Shown in pieces: positions 52,142 through 61,722 of a stretch of 64,000 bases of DNA. Numbering within the stretch: position 1 is the stretch's first letter; every line of letters starts with the position of its first letter. The stretch is from Streptomyces sp. NRRL F-5630 (GTDB lineage: Bacteria > Actinomycetota > Actinomycetes > Streptomycetales > Streptomycetaceae): positions 98,224-162,223 of the forward strand of contig NZ_JOGO01000006.1 of the NCBI RefSeq assembly GCF_000719475.1. The letters are read 5' to 3'. Position numbers and translations under genes: made by a program. Below the pieces are notes generated by a model. The model ran no database searches and had not been told where the DNA came from. It worked only from the letters and a program-made list of their open reading frames with translations.

Positions 52142-52171
52142 AGGCCCGGACCCCTTTCGGGACCCGGGCCT
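52142..52171 (-). terminator. Terminator of the second tRNA-fMet
   Basis: AGGCCCGG (52142-52149) pairs with CCGGGCCT (52164-52171), and the loop can form a further CCC/GGG stem. It ends 10 bases from the tRNA 3' end. Confidence 0.75.
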
Positions 52172-52180
52172 CCTCCTTCG

Positions 52181-52254
52181 TAGCGGGGACAGGATTTGAA
52201 CCTGCGACCTCTGGGTTATGAGCCCAGCGAGCTACCGAGCTGCTCCACCCCGCG
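52181..52254 (-). tRNA. Initiator tRNA-fMet (CAT), no encoded CCA
   Basis: Its 74 bases are identical to the first copy 2.9 kb away, with the same CAT anticodon and three G-C pairs in the anticodon stem. After position 73 the DNA reads CGA instead of CCA, so the 3' end must be added enzymatically. Confidence 0.95.
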
Positions 52255-52326
52255 TCGTTGTGATCACCACGCTATCACGCGAAACGGGGCGCGCCCGCCC
52301 CCGAGGACCGGGGGCGGGCGCGGGCG

Positions 52327-55248
52327 TCACGCGCTGGAGCCCGAACCTTCCTTCTTCGGCGGCGACTTGGAGTCGGAGGACGGCTTGGTGGCCGCGTCCT
52401 GCGCCTTCGCCGCGCGGTCGAGGGCGTCCTGGAGGCGCTCCTGCGCCTCTCCGTACGCCTTCCAGTCGCCGTCCTTGAGGGCCTTCTGCCCGTCCTCGAA
52501 GGACTTCTCGGCGTCGTCGAGGGCGCCCTGCAGGGTCTTGTCGCCGGTGGACGGCGGTTCCTGCTGCTGCTCCTCGTCCTGGTCGCCGGGCGGCGTCTCG
52601 CTCTCGGCGCCGAAGACGACGTTGAGCGCCTTGTCGAGGGTCCCCTCGAAGGCCGTCTTCCCGGCGTAGGTGACGAGGACGCGCTTGAGCAGCGGGTACT
52701 TCAGGCCGCTGCCGCGTACGTAGACCGGTTCGACGTAGAGGAACTCGCCGTCGAGCGGCACGGTGAGCAGGTTGCCGTACTCGACTTCCGAGTCACCACC
52801 CCGCAGAAGCCTGATCTTCTCGGCGATGGCCTCGTTCGAGTTGAACTTGCTCTGCACCTGCTTGGGACCGTCGGTCGTGTCGGCCGTGGGCATCTTCAGG
52901 AGCGTGAGTCTGCCGTAGTCCTTAGTGCCGGCCTCGGCGTTCACCGCCATGAAGGCGCTGAGGTTGTCGCGCCCGTTGGGGGTGAAGGTCGTGGTGAGCG
53001 AGAAGGCCTGTTCCCTCTCCCCCGGCATCTTCATGCTGAGGTAGTAGGCCGGGATGGAGTTGCCCGTCTTGTTGGTCGGGTCGTCCGGGACCTGCCAGAC
53101 CTCGGAGCCGCTCAGGAAGGTCTGCGCGCTGTCCACGTGGTAGCGGGTGAGCAGTTCGCGCTGCACCTTGAAGAGGTCCTGCGGGTAGCGCAGGTGGTCC
53201 ATGAGCTGCGGGGAGATCTCCGAGCGGGGCTCGACGGTGTGCGGGAACGCCTTCATCCAGGTCTTGAGGACGGGGTCCTCGGTGTCCCACTGGTAGAGCT
53301 TGACCTCGCCGCTGTACGCGTCGACGGTCGCCTTCACCGAGTTGCGGATGTAGTTGACCTGGTTCTGCTGGGCGACCACCGCGCGCTGGTTGTTCGCGGC
53401 GGTGAGCGAGTCGGCCGTCGTGTCCCCGAGCGTGGTGCGCGAGGCGTACGGGTAGCCGTTCGTCGTCGTGTAGGCGTCGACGATCCACTGGATACGGCCC
53501 TTGACGACGGCCGGGTAGGCGTCGCCGTCGATCGTGAGCCAGGGCGCGACGGCCTCGACGCGGTCCTTCGGGGTGCGGTTGTAGAGGACGCGCGAGCCGT
53601 CCCCGATGGCGCCCGAGTAGAGGATCTGCGGCTCGCCGAAGGCCACCGCGTACGCGGCCCGGTTGAGGGGGTTGGAGAGGCTGACGCCGCTCTTGCCCTG
53701 GTAGCGGGTGGTCTTCTCGCCGTTGTCGTCGGAGTAGTCGATCTCCTTCTGGGGACCGCCGACGATCGAGTACTGCGTGGTCTTCTCGCCGTAGTAGACG
53801 CGCTGCTCGTAGTCGCCGAGGTCGCCCTTCGAGGGAAGGTCGGACTCGGTGAAGACGGGGCCGCCGCCGGAGTCGGCGTTGTCGCCCTCGGCGGCGACGA
53901 CGCCGAAGCCGTGGGTGTAGCGGAAGTGGTCGTTGATCCAGTTCCGCTTCGGGACGCCGTTGAGGTTCAGCTCACGGAGCCCGATGACGGTGTCCTGGTC
54001 CTTGCCGTCCTTGTCCTTGTACCGGTCCACGTCCAGGTTCGAGGGGAACGCGTAGTAGTTCCTCATCTGCTGGCGCTGCTGGAAGGTGGGCGAGACGATG
54101 TTGGGGTCCATGAGGCGGTAGCTCGCCGCCTGGTCGGCGTCGGCGCGCAGCTTGGACTTGTCGTCGGTCTCGCTCTTGCCCGGGTACTCGCTGACCTTGG
54201 CGTCGTCGATCCCGTACGCCTTCTTCGTGGCGGTCAGGTTCTTCTGGACGTACGGGGCCTCCTTGGCCTGCTCGTTCGGCTGGACCGTGAACTTCTGCAC
54301 GACCGCCGGGTAGAGCCCGCCGATGAGGATCGCGGAGAGCACCATGAGGCCGAAGCCGATCACCGGGAGCTGCCAGGTGCGGCGCCACAGCGTCGCGAAG
54401 AACAGCAGCGCGCAGATGATCGCGATGCAGAAGAGGATCGTCTTCGCCGGGAGGTAGGCGTTGGCGTCGACGTATCGCAGGCCCGTCCAGTTGTCGGTGG
54501 CCTTGAAGTCGCTGGACTTCACGGCGAGTCCGTAGCGGTCGAGCCAGTAGGCGATCGCCTTGAGCGAGACGAAGATGCCGAGGAGGACGGAGAGGTGCCC
54601 GGTGAACGCCTTGGTGACGCGCTGGCCGGGGCTCGTGACCCGTACCCCGCCGTAGAGGTAGTGCGTCAGGAGCGCCGCGATGACCGAGAGGACGACGGCG
54701 GCGAAGCCGAAGCCGAGCAGGAAGCGGTACCAGGGCAGGTCGAAGGCGTAGAAGGAGACGTCCAGGTGGAACTGGGGGTCCTTCTGGCCGAACGACTGCC
54801 CGTTGACCCACATGAGCCAGGTGCGCCACTGACCCGCCGCCGAGGCCCCGGAGATCAGGCCGACGAGAGCGGTGATGCCGAGGAGCAGCCACTTCTTGTA
54901 CGGGGCGATGCCCATGCGGTAGCGGTCGAGGTTCTGCTGCTCCATCGACATCGCGCTGAGCGGGGGCCGCAGCCGGTGCGCCAGCCAGATGTTGACGCCG
55001 ACGGCGGCGGCCATGAGCAGCCCGAAGACGACGAAGAGGCCGACCTTCGTCTTGAGGGTCGTGGTGAAGACCGAGGAGAAGTGGAGCGACCGGTACCAGA
55101 GCCAGTCCGTCCAGAAGCCCGCGAACATGACGAAGGCCATGGCCAGGACGGCCAGGACGCCGAGCGTCATGAGCAGGGTGCGGACCCGCCGGGAGGGGCG
55201 GCCCACTCTGATCCGTGGCCCCGTCGGGCCTCCGCCGCGGTCCGGCAT
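52327..55248 (-). CDS. UPF0182 large membrane protein
   Basis: 973 residues from ATG 55248 ([16 protein letters not shown]). Seven membrane segments lie within the first 330 residues (for example [20 protein letters not shown]). A large extracytoplasmic domain follows (about 340-880), and a low-complexity acidic/lysine tail ends SGSSA. UPF0182 (COG1615) proteins are conserved through actinobacteria and cyanobacteria, with no proven function. The stretch [20 protein letters not shown] is highly typical. An in-frame GTG at 55269 is an alternative start. Confidence 0.92.
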   Translation of the reverse strand: MPDRGGGPTGPRIRVGRPSRRVRTLLMTLGVLAVLAMAFVMFAGFWTDWLWYRSLHFSSVFTTTLKTKVGLFVVFGLLMAAAVGVNIWLAHRLRPPLSAMSMEQQNLDRYRMGIAPYKKWLLLGITALVGLISGASAAGQWRTWLMWVNGQSFGQKDPQFHLDVSFYAFDLPWYRFLLGFGFAAVVLSVIAALLTHYLYGGVRVTSPGQRVTKAFTGHLSVLLGIFVSLKAIAYWLDRYGLAVKSSDFKATDNWTGLRYVDANAYLPAKTILFCIAIICALLFFATLWRRTWQLPVIGFGLMVLSAILIGGLYPAVVQKFTVQPNEQAKEAPYVQKNLTATKKAYGIDDAKVSEYPGKSETDDKSKLRADADQAASYRLMDPNIVSPTFQQRQQMRNYYAFPSNLDVDRYKDKDGKDQDTVIGLRELNLNGVPKRNWINDHFRYTHGFGVVAAEGDNADSGGGPVFTESDLPSKGDLGDYEQRVYYGEKTTQYSIVGGPQKEIDYSDDNGEKTTRYQGKSGVSLSNPLNRAAYAVAFGEPQILYSGAIGDGSRVLYNRTPKDRVEAVAPWLTIDGDAYPAVVKGRIQWIVDAYTTTNGYPYASRTTLGDTTADSLTAANNQRAVVAQQNQVNYIRNSVKATVDAYSGEVKLYQWDTEDPVLKTWMKAFPHTVEPRSEISPQLMDHLRYPQDLFKVQRELLTRYHVDSAQTFLSGSEVWQVPDDPTNKTGNSIPAYYLSMKMPGEREQAFSLTTTFTPNGRDNLSAFMAVNAEAGTKDYGRLTLLKMPTADTTDGPKQVQSKFNSNEAIAEKIRLLRGGDSEVEYGNLLTVPLDGEFLYVEPVYVRGSGLKYPLLKRVLVTYAGKTAFEGTLDKALNVVFGAESETPPGDQDEEQQQEPPSTGDKTLQGALDDAEKSFEDGQKALKDGDWKAYGEAQERLQDALDRAAKAQDAATKPSSDSKSPPKKEGSGSSA

Positions 55249-55475
55249 CTGGAAAGCCAAGGTGCGCACCTCGAAGTTCGCTGTGGTGGTGGTCGGTCGG
55301 TATGCGTGTTGCTGCCGCGCGGACGCGCCGGGGCGCCATGGCCCCGGCAGTTTGCCCGGTTGAGCCCGATTTAGCCCCGCTTGTGGGGCCCGCGCGGCAA
55401 GTCCCACACCCATGCAACTTAACGAAGCTTTACTCAGTTCCCGTCCTGGCCCCTGAAGAGGGCAGGATATTGCCC

Positions 55476-56033
55476 ATGTCCAACGATTCCCCCGCCAGCC
55501 CCCCACCCGCAGCGACCCCCCTCACCCGCGCCGTACTGGAGATCGACACCTATGCGGCCGGTCTCGGCTGGGACCAGCCGGCCCGGCTCTTCGCCCTCGT
55601 CGACACGGGCCGGCTGCGCGCCGAGGAGCCCGAACTCGCCGAGCGCCTCGGTCTCGGCGAGGAGGCGGCGGCCGGCACGCTGACCCCGGTCGAGCAGGAG
55701 GAGGTCCCCGCGGACGTCCCGCTCGACGAGTTCCTCGCCACGATCGGCTGGCCGGACGCGGTCGCCGGCTGCGCGCTCACCATCGAGCGCCTCATGCTGC
55801 CGCCGTCCGCCGAGGCGAGCGTCCCCGAGGACCTCGACGAGGCCGCGCTCGCGGCGTGGGTCGCGAAGCACCCGGAGCGGCAGGAGGTGCGGATGACCGT
55901 CGCCGTGCTGCGCGACGGGGACCGCGAGTCGGCGCTGCGGCTGCGCGAGAAGGACTCCGAGCTGGACGTCCTGACGGGCGCGGACCTGGTGCCGGGTCTC
56001 GCGCAGGCGCTGGAGGCCACGTTCGCGGCGTAG
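55476..56033 (+). CDS. PPA1309-family conserved protein
   Basis: 185 residues from ATG 55476. The protein is acidic, with [20 protein letters not shown] and [20 protein letters not shown] near the start and [20 protein letters not shown] near the end. These are the conserved blocks of the PPA1309 family, found beside UPF0182 in actinobacteria. No catalytic motif is seen. It diverges from the UPF0182 gene; function unknown. Confidence 0.85.
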   Translation: MSNDSPASPPPAATPLTRAVLEIDTYAAGLGWDQPARLFALVDTGRLRAEEPELAERLGLGEEAAAGTLTPVEQEEVPADVPLDEFLATIGWPDAVAGCALTIERLMLPPSAEASVPEDLDEAALAAWVAKHPERQEVRMTVAVLRDGDRESALRLREKDSELDVLTGADLVPGLAQALEATFAA

Positions 56034-56103
56034 CCCGGAACGCGAGCGGTACGGGTGCGGGGCGCGGCGACGTGCGTACGGCGCCCGGGCCGCCTACGGC
56101 GGA

Positions 56104-56130
56104 GGGGCGGGCCCACGACGAGCCCGCCCC
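56104..56130. terminator. Bidirectional terminator
   Basis: GGGGCGGGC (56104-56112) pairs with GCCCGCCCC (56122-56130), followed by TTCT on the plus strand. It lies between convergent genes. Confidence 0.75.
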
Positions 56131-56176
56131 TTCTCCGTGGACGCGTACGCCCGGCGCGGGCCGGCTCTTGGGCTGG

Positions 56177-57274
56177 TCAGCTCTTGGCGCAGGAGGGCAG
56201 CCCCTTCGTCCTGCCGTCGCGAATCTTGTCGAGGGCCTTCACGGCGTCGTCGATCGTGCGGACCTTGACGAGAGTGAGCCCGTCGGGGGTGTCCTGGCTC
56301 GCGGCGGCGCAGTTGTCGGCGGGGGTGAGGAAGTACTGGGCTCCCGCGCGGCGCGCGCCGACCGTCTTCATGCCGATGCCGCCGATCGCGCCGACCTTCC
56401 CGTCGTCGTCGATCGTGCCCGTGCCCGCGACGAACTTGCCGCCCGTGAGGTCGCCGGGGGTGAGCTTGTCGACGAGGCCGAGGGCGAACATGAGCCCGGC
56501 GCTGGGGCCTCCGACGTCGGCGAGCTTGATGTCGATGGAGAACGGGAAGGTGTGGTCCACCCCGGCCTGGATGCCGACGATGGGGCGGCTCGGGCCCTGG
56601 TCCTTGCCGGAGCGGACGGTCGTGACGGTGACGTCGCGTGCGCCGGTGGGCCGCTCGTGGCGCTTCTCGGCCGCCGCGGCCTTCGCCGCGGGGATCACGG
56701 AGAAGTGGACCTTCTCGCCCACCTCGTGCTTCGTGACGGCCTCGGCGACGTCGTCGGCCTCTTCGATCTTCGTGCCGTCGACGCTCTCGATGACGTCCCC
56801 GGCGTGCAGCCGGCCCTCGGCGGGGCTGTCCTTGGTGACCGCGGCGACGACGATGCGCGAGGAGACGGGGATGCCGAGTTGCCTGAGCGCCGCGACCTTG
56901 GCGTTCTCCTGCGACTGCGAGAACTCCTCGGCGTTCTCCTGCGTCGACTGCTCCTCGGTCGTGCCCCGGGGGTAGAGGTTGTCGTGCGGGACGATGAGCG
57001 AGTCGCCCGAGAGCCAGCCCCAGACCGCCTCGGGGAGGTTCATCCGGTAGTCGGGGCTCGTGACGCGCACCGTGGTCATGTTCAGGTGACCGCTCGCCTC
57101 GTACGTCTTGCGCCCCGAGACCTGGAGGACCGGTTCGCCGTCGTGGTCGCCGAGCGTGTTCACGGTGGGGCCCGGCGACATCTCCGCGTACGGGACCGGG
57201 ATCAGCACGCCCGCGCACAGGAGGGCGACGAGGACGAGTGTCGAGGTGAGGAGGGTCACGGTGCGGCGCGGCAT
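56177..57274 (-). CDS. PDZ-domain Lon-like (YlbL-type) membrane protease
   Basis: 365 residues from ATG 57274. An N-terminal signal anchor (TVTLLTSTLVLVALLCAGVL) places the rest outside the membrane. The PDZ domain is at about 135-200 (SPAEGRLHAGDVIESVDGTK). The S16 catalytic domain has the Ser in DVGGPSAGLMFALG and the Lys in IGGIGMKTVGARRAG, so the Ser-Lys dyad is intact. It lacks the ATPase domain of true Lon. It probably cleaves envelope proteins; the substrate is unknown. Confidence 0.92.
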   Translation of the reverse strand: MPRRTVTLLTSTLVLVALLCAGVLIPVPYAEMSPGPTVNTLGDHDGEPVLQVSGRKTYEASGHLNMTTVRVTSPDYRMNLPEAVWGWLSGDSLIVPHDNLYPRGTTEEQSTQENAEEFSQSQENAKVAALRQLGIPVSSRIVVAAVTKDSPAEGRLHAGDVIESVDGTKIEEADDVAEAVTKHEVGEKVHFSVIPAAKAAAAEKRHERPTGARDVTVTTVRSGKDQGPSRPIVGIQAGVDHTFPFSIDIKLADVGGPSAGLMFALGLVDKLTPGDLTGGKFVAGTGTIDDDGKVGAIGGIGMKTVGARRAGAQYFLTPADNCAAASQDTPDGLTLVKVRTIDDAVKALDKIRDGRTKGLPSCAKS

Positions 57275-57352
57275 GGCACGACAGTACGGGACGGCCCTGT
57301 GTCCGCACGCCCGGGCCCTGCGGACCCGGCGAACGGGTGAAGGCGGCGGGGC

Positions 57353-57544
57353 TCAGGCGCTCTCGACGGGCTCTTCCCTGGGCACGCGCCCGGCGGCCTG
57401 CTTCTCCATGGCGGCGCGGAACTTCTCGTACCCGGCCAGTTCGGGTCCGTCCCCCGTCCTGCGGGTGCGCGCCGCCCACATGGCCCACAGCCCCGCGCCC
57501 ACGGCGGCCACAAGCGGAATCAGCAACCACGCGAGTGCAGCCAT
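57353..57544 (-). CDS. Small single-pass membrane protein
   Basis: 63 residues from ATG 57544 (MAALAWLLIPLVAAVGAGLW). One membrane segment at residues 3-24 is followed by a charged cytosolic helix (GPELAGYEKFRAAMEKQAAG). It lies 79 bases upstream of the PDZ protease, on the same strand, and may share its transcript. Function unknown. Confidence 0.75.
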   Translation of the reverse strand: MAALAWLLIPLVAAVGAGLWAMWAARTRRTGDGPELAGYEKFRAAMEKQAAGRVPREEPVESA

Positions 57545-57658
57545 GCCGACCTCCGACTCCCCGATTGCGTCATCTACTGGCTGATGAGCAGATTAACCAG
57601 CAGCCAGTGCAACGCTCGCTGGCGGGGTGCGGTTACGCAACCGGAGGGCCCGGCGGCC

Positions 57659-58090
57659 TCAGCAGGCCCCCACCCACTCCTCGCGGCCGTCCGTGAAGCG
57701 CTGGTGCTTCCAGATGGGCACCTCGTGCTTGAGGTCGTCGATGAGGCGGCGGCAGGCGGCGAAGGCTTCGGCGCGATGCGGGCAGGAGACGGCGACGACG
57801 ACCGCGAGGTCGCCGATGGCGAGATCCCCGACGCGGTGGATCGCGGCGAGGGCCCGTACCGGGAAGCCGGCCGCGACCTTCTCCGCGACGCGCCGCAGCT
57901 CGGCCTCCGCGCTCGGGTGGCTGGAGTAGCTGAGCGAGGCGACGTCCTCGCCCCCGTCGTGGTCGCGCACCGTCCCGACGAAGAGAGCGGTGCCACCGGC
58001 GGCGTCGTCGCCGACGGCGGCGAAGACCTCATCGACGGACAGCGGGGTGTCGCGGATGGCGAGGAGTCTGATCGGATCGGTGTCGGTCAT
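57659..58090 (-). CDS. moaE: Molybdopterin synthase catalytic subunit MoaE
   Basis: 143 residues from ATG 58090. The family signature is FVGTVRDHDGG near residue 38; the catalytic Lys is in VPIWKHQRFTDG; and HRVGDLAIGDLAVVVAVSCP is the strand pair around the active site. It adds sulfur from MoaD to precursor Z in molybdenum cofactor synthesis. No moaD or other moa gene is in the window. Confidence 0.93.
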   Translation of the reverse strand: MTDTDPIRLLAIRDTPLSVDEVFAAVGDDAAGGTALFVGTVRDHDGGEDVASLSYSSHPSAEAELRRVAEKVAAGFPVRALAAIHRVGDLAIGDLAVVVAVSCPHRAEAFAACRRLIDDLKHEVPIWKHQRFTDGREEWVGAC

Positions 58091-58146
58091 GTCCTCATGG
58101 TGTCGCACCGGGACGGGATTCCGGAGGCAGGGCGGCGCCCGGGAGG

Positions 58147-59256
58147 TCACAGGCGTCTGCGGGCCTTCCGCGCCCTGCGCACGAGCGCCGCCGTGCCGAG
58201 CAGCGCGACCGTCGCGCCCGCCGCCCCGGCGGCCGTCGCGTCCTTGCGGCCCAGGCGCCGCCCGGCGACCGTACGGCGCCCGGCGACCTCCTCCAGCAGC
58301 TCCGCGAGGACCTCCTCGTTGCTCCACGCGGGACGCCAGCCCGCGTCGTGGAGGCGACTGCCGCTGACGACCCAGGGGTTCATCGTGTAGGCGAGGTCGC
58401 CGGCCGGGGACGGGGTGAGGCCGATGCGGTGGAGGCGGGCGGCGGCGCCGAGGGCGACGGCGGAGGGGAGCTCCATGCGGCGGATGCCGCTCAGCTCCTC
58501 GACCTCCTCCTGCTCCAGCCAGCCGTCGCAGCCGACCGCCAGCTCTCCCTCGGCCTTCTCCAGGACCGCGTACTCCAGGGCGCTGACCAGGTCCTCGACG
58601 TGGCAGAACTGCCAGGCCGGGCGGGACCCCGCGACGACGAGGAGGCGCGGCGACTCGAAGTAGCGGGTCAGGGCCGTGTCGGTGCCGCCGACGAGGACGG
58701 CGGGGCGCAGCACCGTGACGTTGAGGCCGGGGTGGGCGCGCGGGGCGCGGCGGGCGAGGCGCTCGATCTCCAGGAGGTCGCCGACACCGGTGGCCTCGGC
58801 CGTCGCCTTGAGCTCGGCGTCCTCGGCGAGCGGCAGCGGGTTCTCGGGGAGCGCCCCGTAGACCATCGCGGAGGTGCACAGCACGACGCGGTGCACCCCG
58901 GCCGCCGCCGCCGAGGTCAGGACGGTCTGGGTGCCGCGCACGTTGTAGGCGGTGCGCGCGGCGGGCTCGGTCTCCAGGTCGAGATCGACGGCGAGGTGCA
59001 CGACGACATCGGCGCCGCGCAGCTTCTCGGCGAGTGCGGGGTCGCGGACGTCGAGGATGTGCCAGGTGGCCTCGGCGTTGTCGCCGCGCTTCTCGTCGAT
59101 CGCGAGGACCCGGCCGATGTCGTCGGAGGCGGTGAGGCGCTCGACGAGAAGGGCTCCGATGCCGGTCGCGGCACCGGTCACGGCGACGACGGGACCGCGC
59201 GCGGCGGACCCGGACGGGTTTCGCGCTGCGCGAACCTGCGGATCTGGGGAACTCAC
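58147..59256 (-). CDS. NAD-dependent epimerase/dehydratase-type SDR protein
   Basis: 369 residues from GTG 59256, with GGAGACG upstream. The Rossmann loop is VVAVTGAATGIGALLVERL. The catalytic Ser and Tyr are in LCTSAMVYGALPENP, but the usual Y-x3-K is replaced (YGALP), so the Lys is missing and catalysis is doubtful. The C-terminal tail (AGAAGATVALLGTAALVRRA) is hydrophobic and may anchor it to the membrane. The role is unknown; it may act as a binding or sensing protein. Confidence 0.82.
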   Translation of the reverse strand: MSSPDPQVRAARNPSGSAARGPVVAVTGAATGIGALLVERLTASDDIGRVLAIDEKRGDNAEATWHILDVRDPALAEKLRGADVVVHLAVDLDLETEPAARTAYNVRGTQTVLTSAAAAGVHRVVLCTSAMVYGALPENPLPLAEDAELKATAEATGVGDLLEIERLARRAPRAHPGLNVTVLRPAVLVGGTDTALTRYFESPRLLVVAGSRPAWQFCHVEDLVSALEYAVLEKAEGELAVGCDGWLEQEEVEELSGIRRMELPSAVALGAAARLHRIGLTPSPAGDLAYTMNPWVVSGSRLHDAGWRPAWSNEEVLAELLEEVAGRRTVAGRRLGRKDATAAGAAGATVALLGTAALVRRARKARRRL

Positions 59257-59468
59257 CAGGCGTCTCCAGCGGTTGTCTGTCGTACGTACGGGCATGACGC
59301 GTACGTACCAGGTGGCGTCCATCCTGCCGCAGGCAGCGCGTCGGCGGAGCACCGAGCCCCGAGCCGGTCCCGGTGTCTACGCTGGGTGGTACGTGGGCGT
59401 CGTGCGCGCACCGCCCAGGGCAGCCGCCGCCGGACTCGTACCGGCGGCCCTAACAGCCGAGGAAACCC

Positions 59469-60944
59469 GTGAGTGACAACCCATTCGGATTCGGCCTTCC
59501 GCCGGAGGAGCCGGACGACGGCGACGAAGGCAAGAAGAAGGACAGCACCGGCGGGTCCGAGGGCTCGGGTTCCGGCTCCGGGCAGACCCCGGGCAACCCG
59601 TTCGGCTTCGGGCTGCCGGGCGGCGGGGGCGGGGACAACCCGTTCGCGGCGCTCTTCGGCTCCATGGGGCCGAACGACCTGGGTGCCGCCTTCCAGCAGC
59701 TCGGGCAGATGCTGAGCTTCGACGGCGGCCCGGTGAACTGGGACATGGCCAAGCAGATCGCCCGCCAGACGGTCTCGCAGGGCACGTCCGACGGCACGAA
59801 GGACCAGAGCGTGGGCCCGGCCGAGCGCGCGGCGGTCGAGGAGGCCGTGCGGCTGGCCGACCTGTGGCTCGACGACGCGACCTCGCTGCCGAGCGGCGCG
59901 AGCACGGCGGTGGCGTGGAGCCGCGCCGAGTGGGTCGAGGCGACGCTGCCGGTGTGGAAGGACCTCGTGGACCCGGTGGCCGAGCGGGTCGGCACGGCGA
60001 TGGGCCAGGTGCTGCCCGAGGAGATGCAGGCCATGGCGGGCCCGCTGCTCGGCGTGATGCGTTCGATGGGCGGGGCCATGTTCGGCACGCAGATCGGGCA
60101 GGCCGTGGGGCAGCTCGCGGGCGAGGTAGTGGGTTCGACGGATGTCGGGCTGCCGCTCGGCCCGGCGGGCAAGGCGGCGCTGCTGCCGCTCAACATCGAG
60201 GTCTTCGGCAAGGACCTCGGGGTGCCGAAGGAGGAGGTGCGGCTCTACCTGGCGCTGCGCGAGGCCGCCCATCAGCGGCTCTTCGCGCACGTACCGTGGC
60301 TGCGTTCGCACCTGTTCGGCGCGGTCGAGGGCTACGCGCGCGGCATCAAGGTGGACACGTCGAAGCTGGAGGACGCGGTCGGCAATCTCGACCCGTCGAA
60401 CCCGGAGCAGCTTCAGGAGGCGCTCCAGTCCGGCATGTTCGAGCCGCAGGACACGCCCGAGCAGAAGGCGGCGCTGGCCCGGCTGGAGACGGCGCTCGCG
60501 CTCGTCGAGGGCTGGGTCGACGCCGTCGTGCACGCGGCGGCGAAGCCGCGCCTGGGCTCGGCGGACGCGCTGCGCGAGACGCTGCGCAGGCGGCGTGCCT
60601 CGGGTGGTCCCGCGGAGCAGACCTTCGCGACGCTGATCGGTCTGGAGCTGCGTCCGCGCAGACTGCGGGACGCCTCGCGGCTGTGGGCCTCGCTCGCCGA
60701 CGCGCGCGGCGTGGACGGCAGGGACGGCCTGTGGGCGCACCCGGACATGCTCCCGACGGCGCAGGACCTGGACGACCCGGACGGTTTCGTCCACCGCGAG
60801 CAGCTGGACTTCTCCGAGCTGGACGAAATGCTCGGCGAGGCGGCCTCGGGCAAGGGACCGGAGCGGGAGAAGAAGGACGGCCCCGAGGACACGGACGGTC
60901 CCGGCGACCGGGGGGACGACGAGGAGCGGGGTCCGGGGGCGTGA
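59469..60944 (+). CDS. Zincin-like metallopeptidase, DUF2342/type-2 family
   Basis: 491 residues from GTG 59469, with GAGGAAA 4 bases upstream. The Gly/Pro-rich N-terminus carries two copies of NPFGFGLP. The zincin motif is seen as LREAAHQRLF (E-x2-H, the pattern of this family), near residue 265. Many helices surround it. The acidic C-terminus (GPEREKKDGPEDTDGP) is probably disordered. The family is widespread in actinobacteria and lacks a proven substrate. The downstream NUDIX gene overlaps by four bases. Confidence 0.85.
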   Translation: MSDNPFGFGLPPEEPDDGDEGKKKDSTGGSEGSGSGSGQTPGNPFGFGLPGGGGGDNPFAALFGSMGPNDLGAAFQQLGQMLSFDGGPVNWDMAKQIARQTVSQGTSDGTKDQSVGPAERAAVEEAVRLADLWLDDATSLPSGASTAVAWSRAEWVEATLPVWKDLVDPVAERVGTAMGQVLPEEMQAMAGPLLGVMRSMGGAMFGTQIGQAVGQLAGEVVGSTDVGLPLGPAGKAALLPLNIEVFGKDLGVPKEEVRLYLALREAAHQRLFAHVPWLRSHLFGAVEGYARGIKVDTSKLEDAVGNLDPSNPEQLQEALQSGMFEPQDTPEQKAALARLETALALVEGWVDAVVHAAAKPRLGSADALRETLRRRRASGGPAEQTFATLIGLELRPRRLRDASRLWASLADARGVDGRDGLWAHPDMLPTAQDLDDPDGFVHREQLDFSELDEMLGEAASGKGPEREKKDGPEDTDGPGDRGDDEERGPGA

Positions 60945-61468
60945 CGCTGCACGGGGACGCGTACGGCGTCCTGAAGCGGTACGCGGGGCAGCCGGAGCTG
61001 CGCGACGCGTACCTGGCGCACCTCGACGCGCACCCGGACGGCATGTACAAGCCCTGCGGGGCGGGTCACGTGACGGCGAGCGCGCTCGTGGTGTGCCCGG
61101 AGCGCGGCGAGGTGCTGCTGACGCTCCACCGGAAGCTGCGGATGTGGCTCCAGATGGGCGGCCACTGCGAGCCGGGCGATGTCTCGCTCGCGGAGGCGGC
61201 GCTGCGCGAGGCCCGCGAGGAATCGGGCATCGGGGCGCTCGCGCTGCACCCGGGCGGCCCGGTGCGCCTCGACCGGCACCGCATCCCCGGCCCGTGCACG
61301 CAGCACTTCGACGTGCAGTACGTGGCCCTCGCCCCGGCCGCCGCCGCGGCGCGGATCAGCGACGAGTCCCTCGACCTGCGCTGGTTCGGCTACGCGGAGG
61401 CGGCCGAGATCGGCGATTCCTCGGTGGGACGGCTCGTGGAAGCGGCGCGCGAGGCGCTGGGGGTCTGA
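60941..61468 (+). CDS. NUDIX hydrolase
   Basis: 175 residues from GTG 60941, overlapping the previous stop (GTGA), so the two genes are coupled. The NUDIX box reads GGHCEPGDVSLAEAALREAR, then EESGI. The expected Glu after GHCEPG is Asp, and there is one extra residue before the RE, as in this Streptomyces subgroup. The substrate is unknown. Confidence 0.9.
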   Translation: MTLHGDAYGVLKRYAGQPELRDAYLAHLDAHPDGMYKPCGAGHVTASALVVCPERGEVLLTLHRKLRMWLQMGGHCEPGDVSLAEAALREAREESGIGALALHPGGPVRLDRHRIPGPCTQHFDVQYVALAPAAAAARISDESLDLRWFGYAEAAEIGDSSVGRLVEAAREALGV

Positions 61469-61722
61469 GCGGGGGCGTTCGGGCGCGCGGGGCTTTCGGG
61501 CGTGCGGGGCTTTCGGGTGCCACGGGCTCGGGCGGTACGGGACGTGTGCCGTACGGGGCCGCGGCGGTACGGGGCCGGGGCCCGGTGCAGACGGTCCCCC
61601 CCGGCCCTCGGCCCCGTACCTCCGCGCTCGTTCCTGCCCCCGTACCGTCGTGCGTCCGCTCCGTCCCCCTGCTGCGCGAGGGCTCCGTCCCCCTCCTGCC
61701 TGCGAGGGCGGTCCCGGGGGCG
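61469..61722. terminator. Gap between convergent genes with repeat and hairpin
   Basis: GCGGGGCTTTCGGGCGT occurs twice in tandem (about 61487-61520). GGTACGGGGCCG (61566-61577) pairs perfectly with CGGCCCCGTACC (61609-61620) and probably ends transcription from both sides. Confidence 0.6.

Noticed and set aside
49266..52254. Integrative element bounded by the two tRNA copies
   Set aside because: There is no integrase, no excisionase and no phage or plasmid gene between them; the enclosed gene has ordinary Streptomyces composition.
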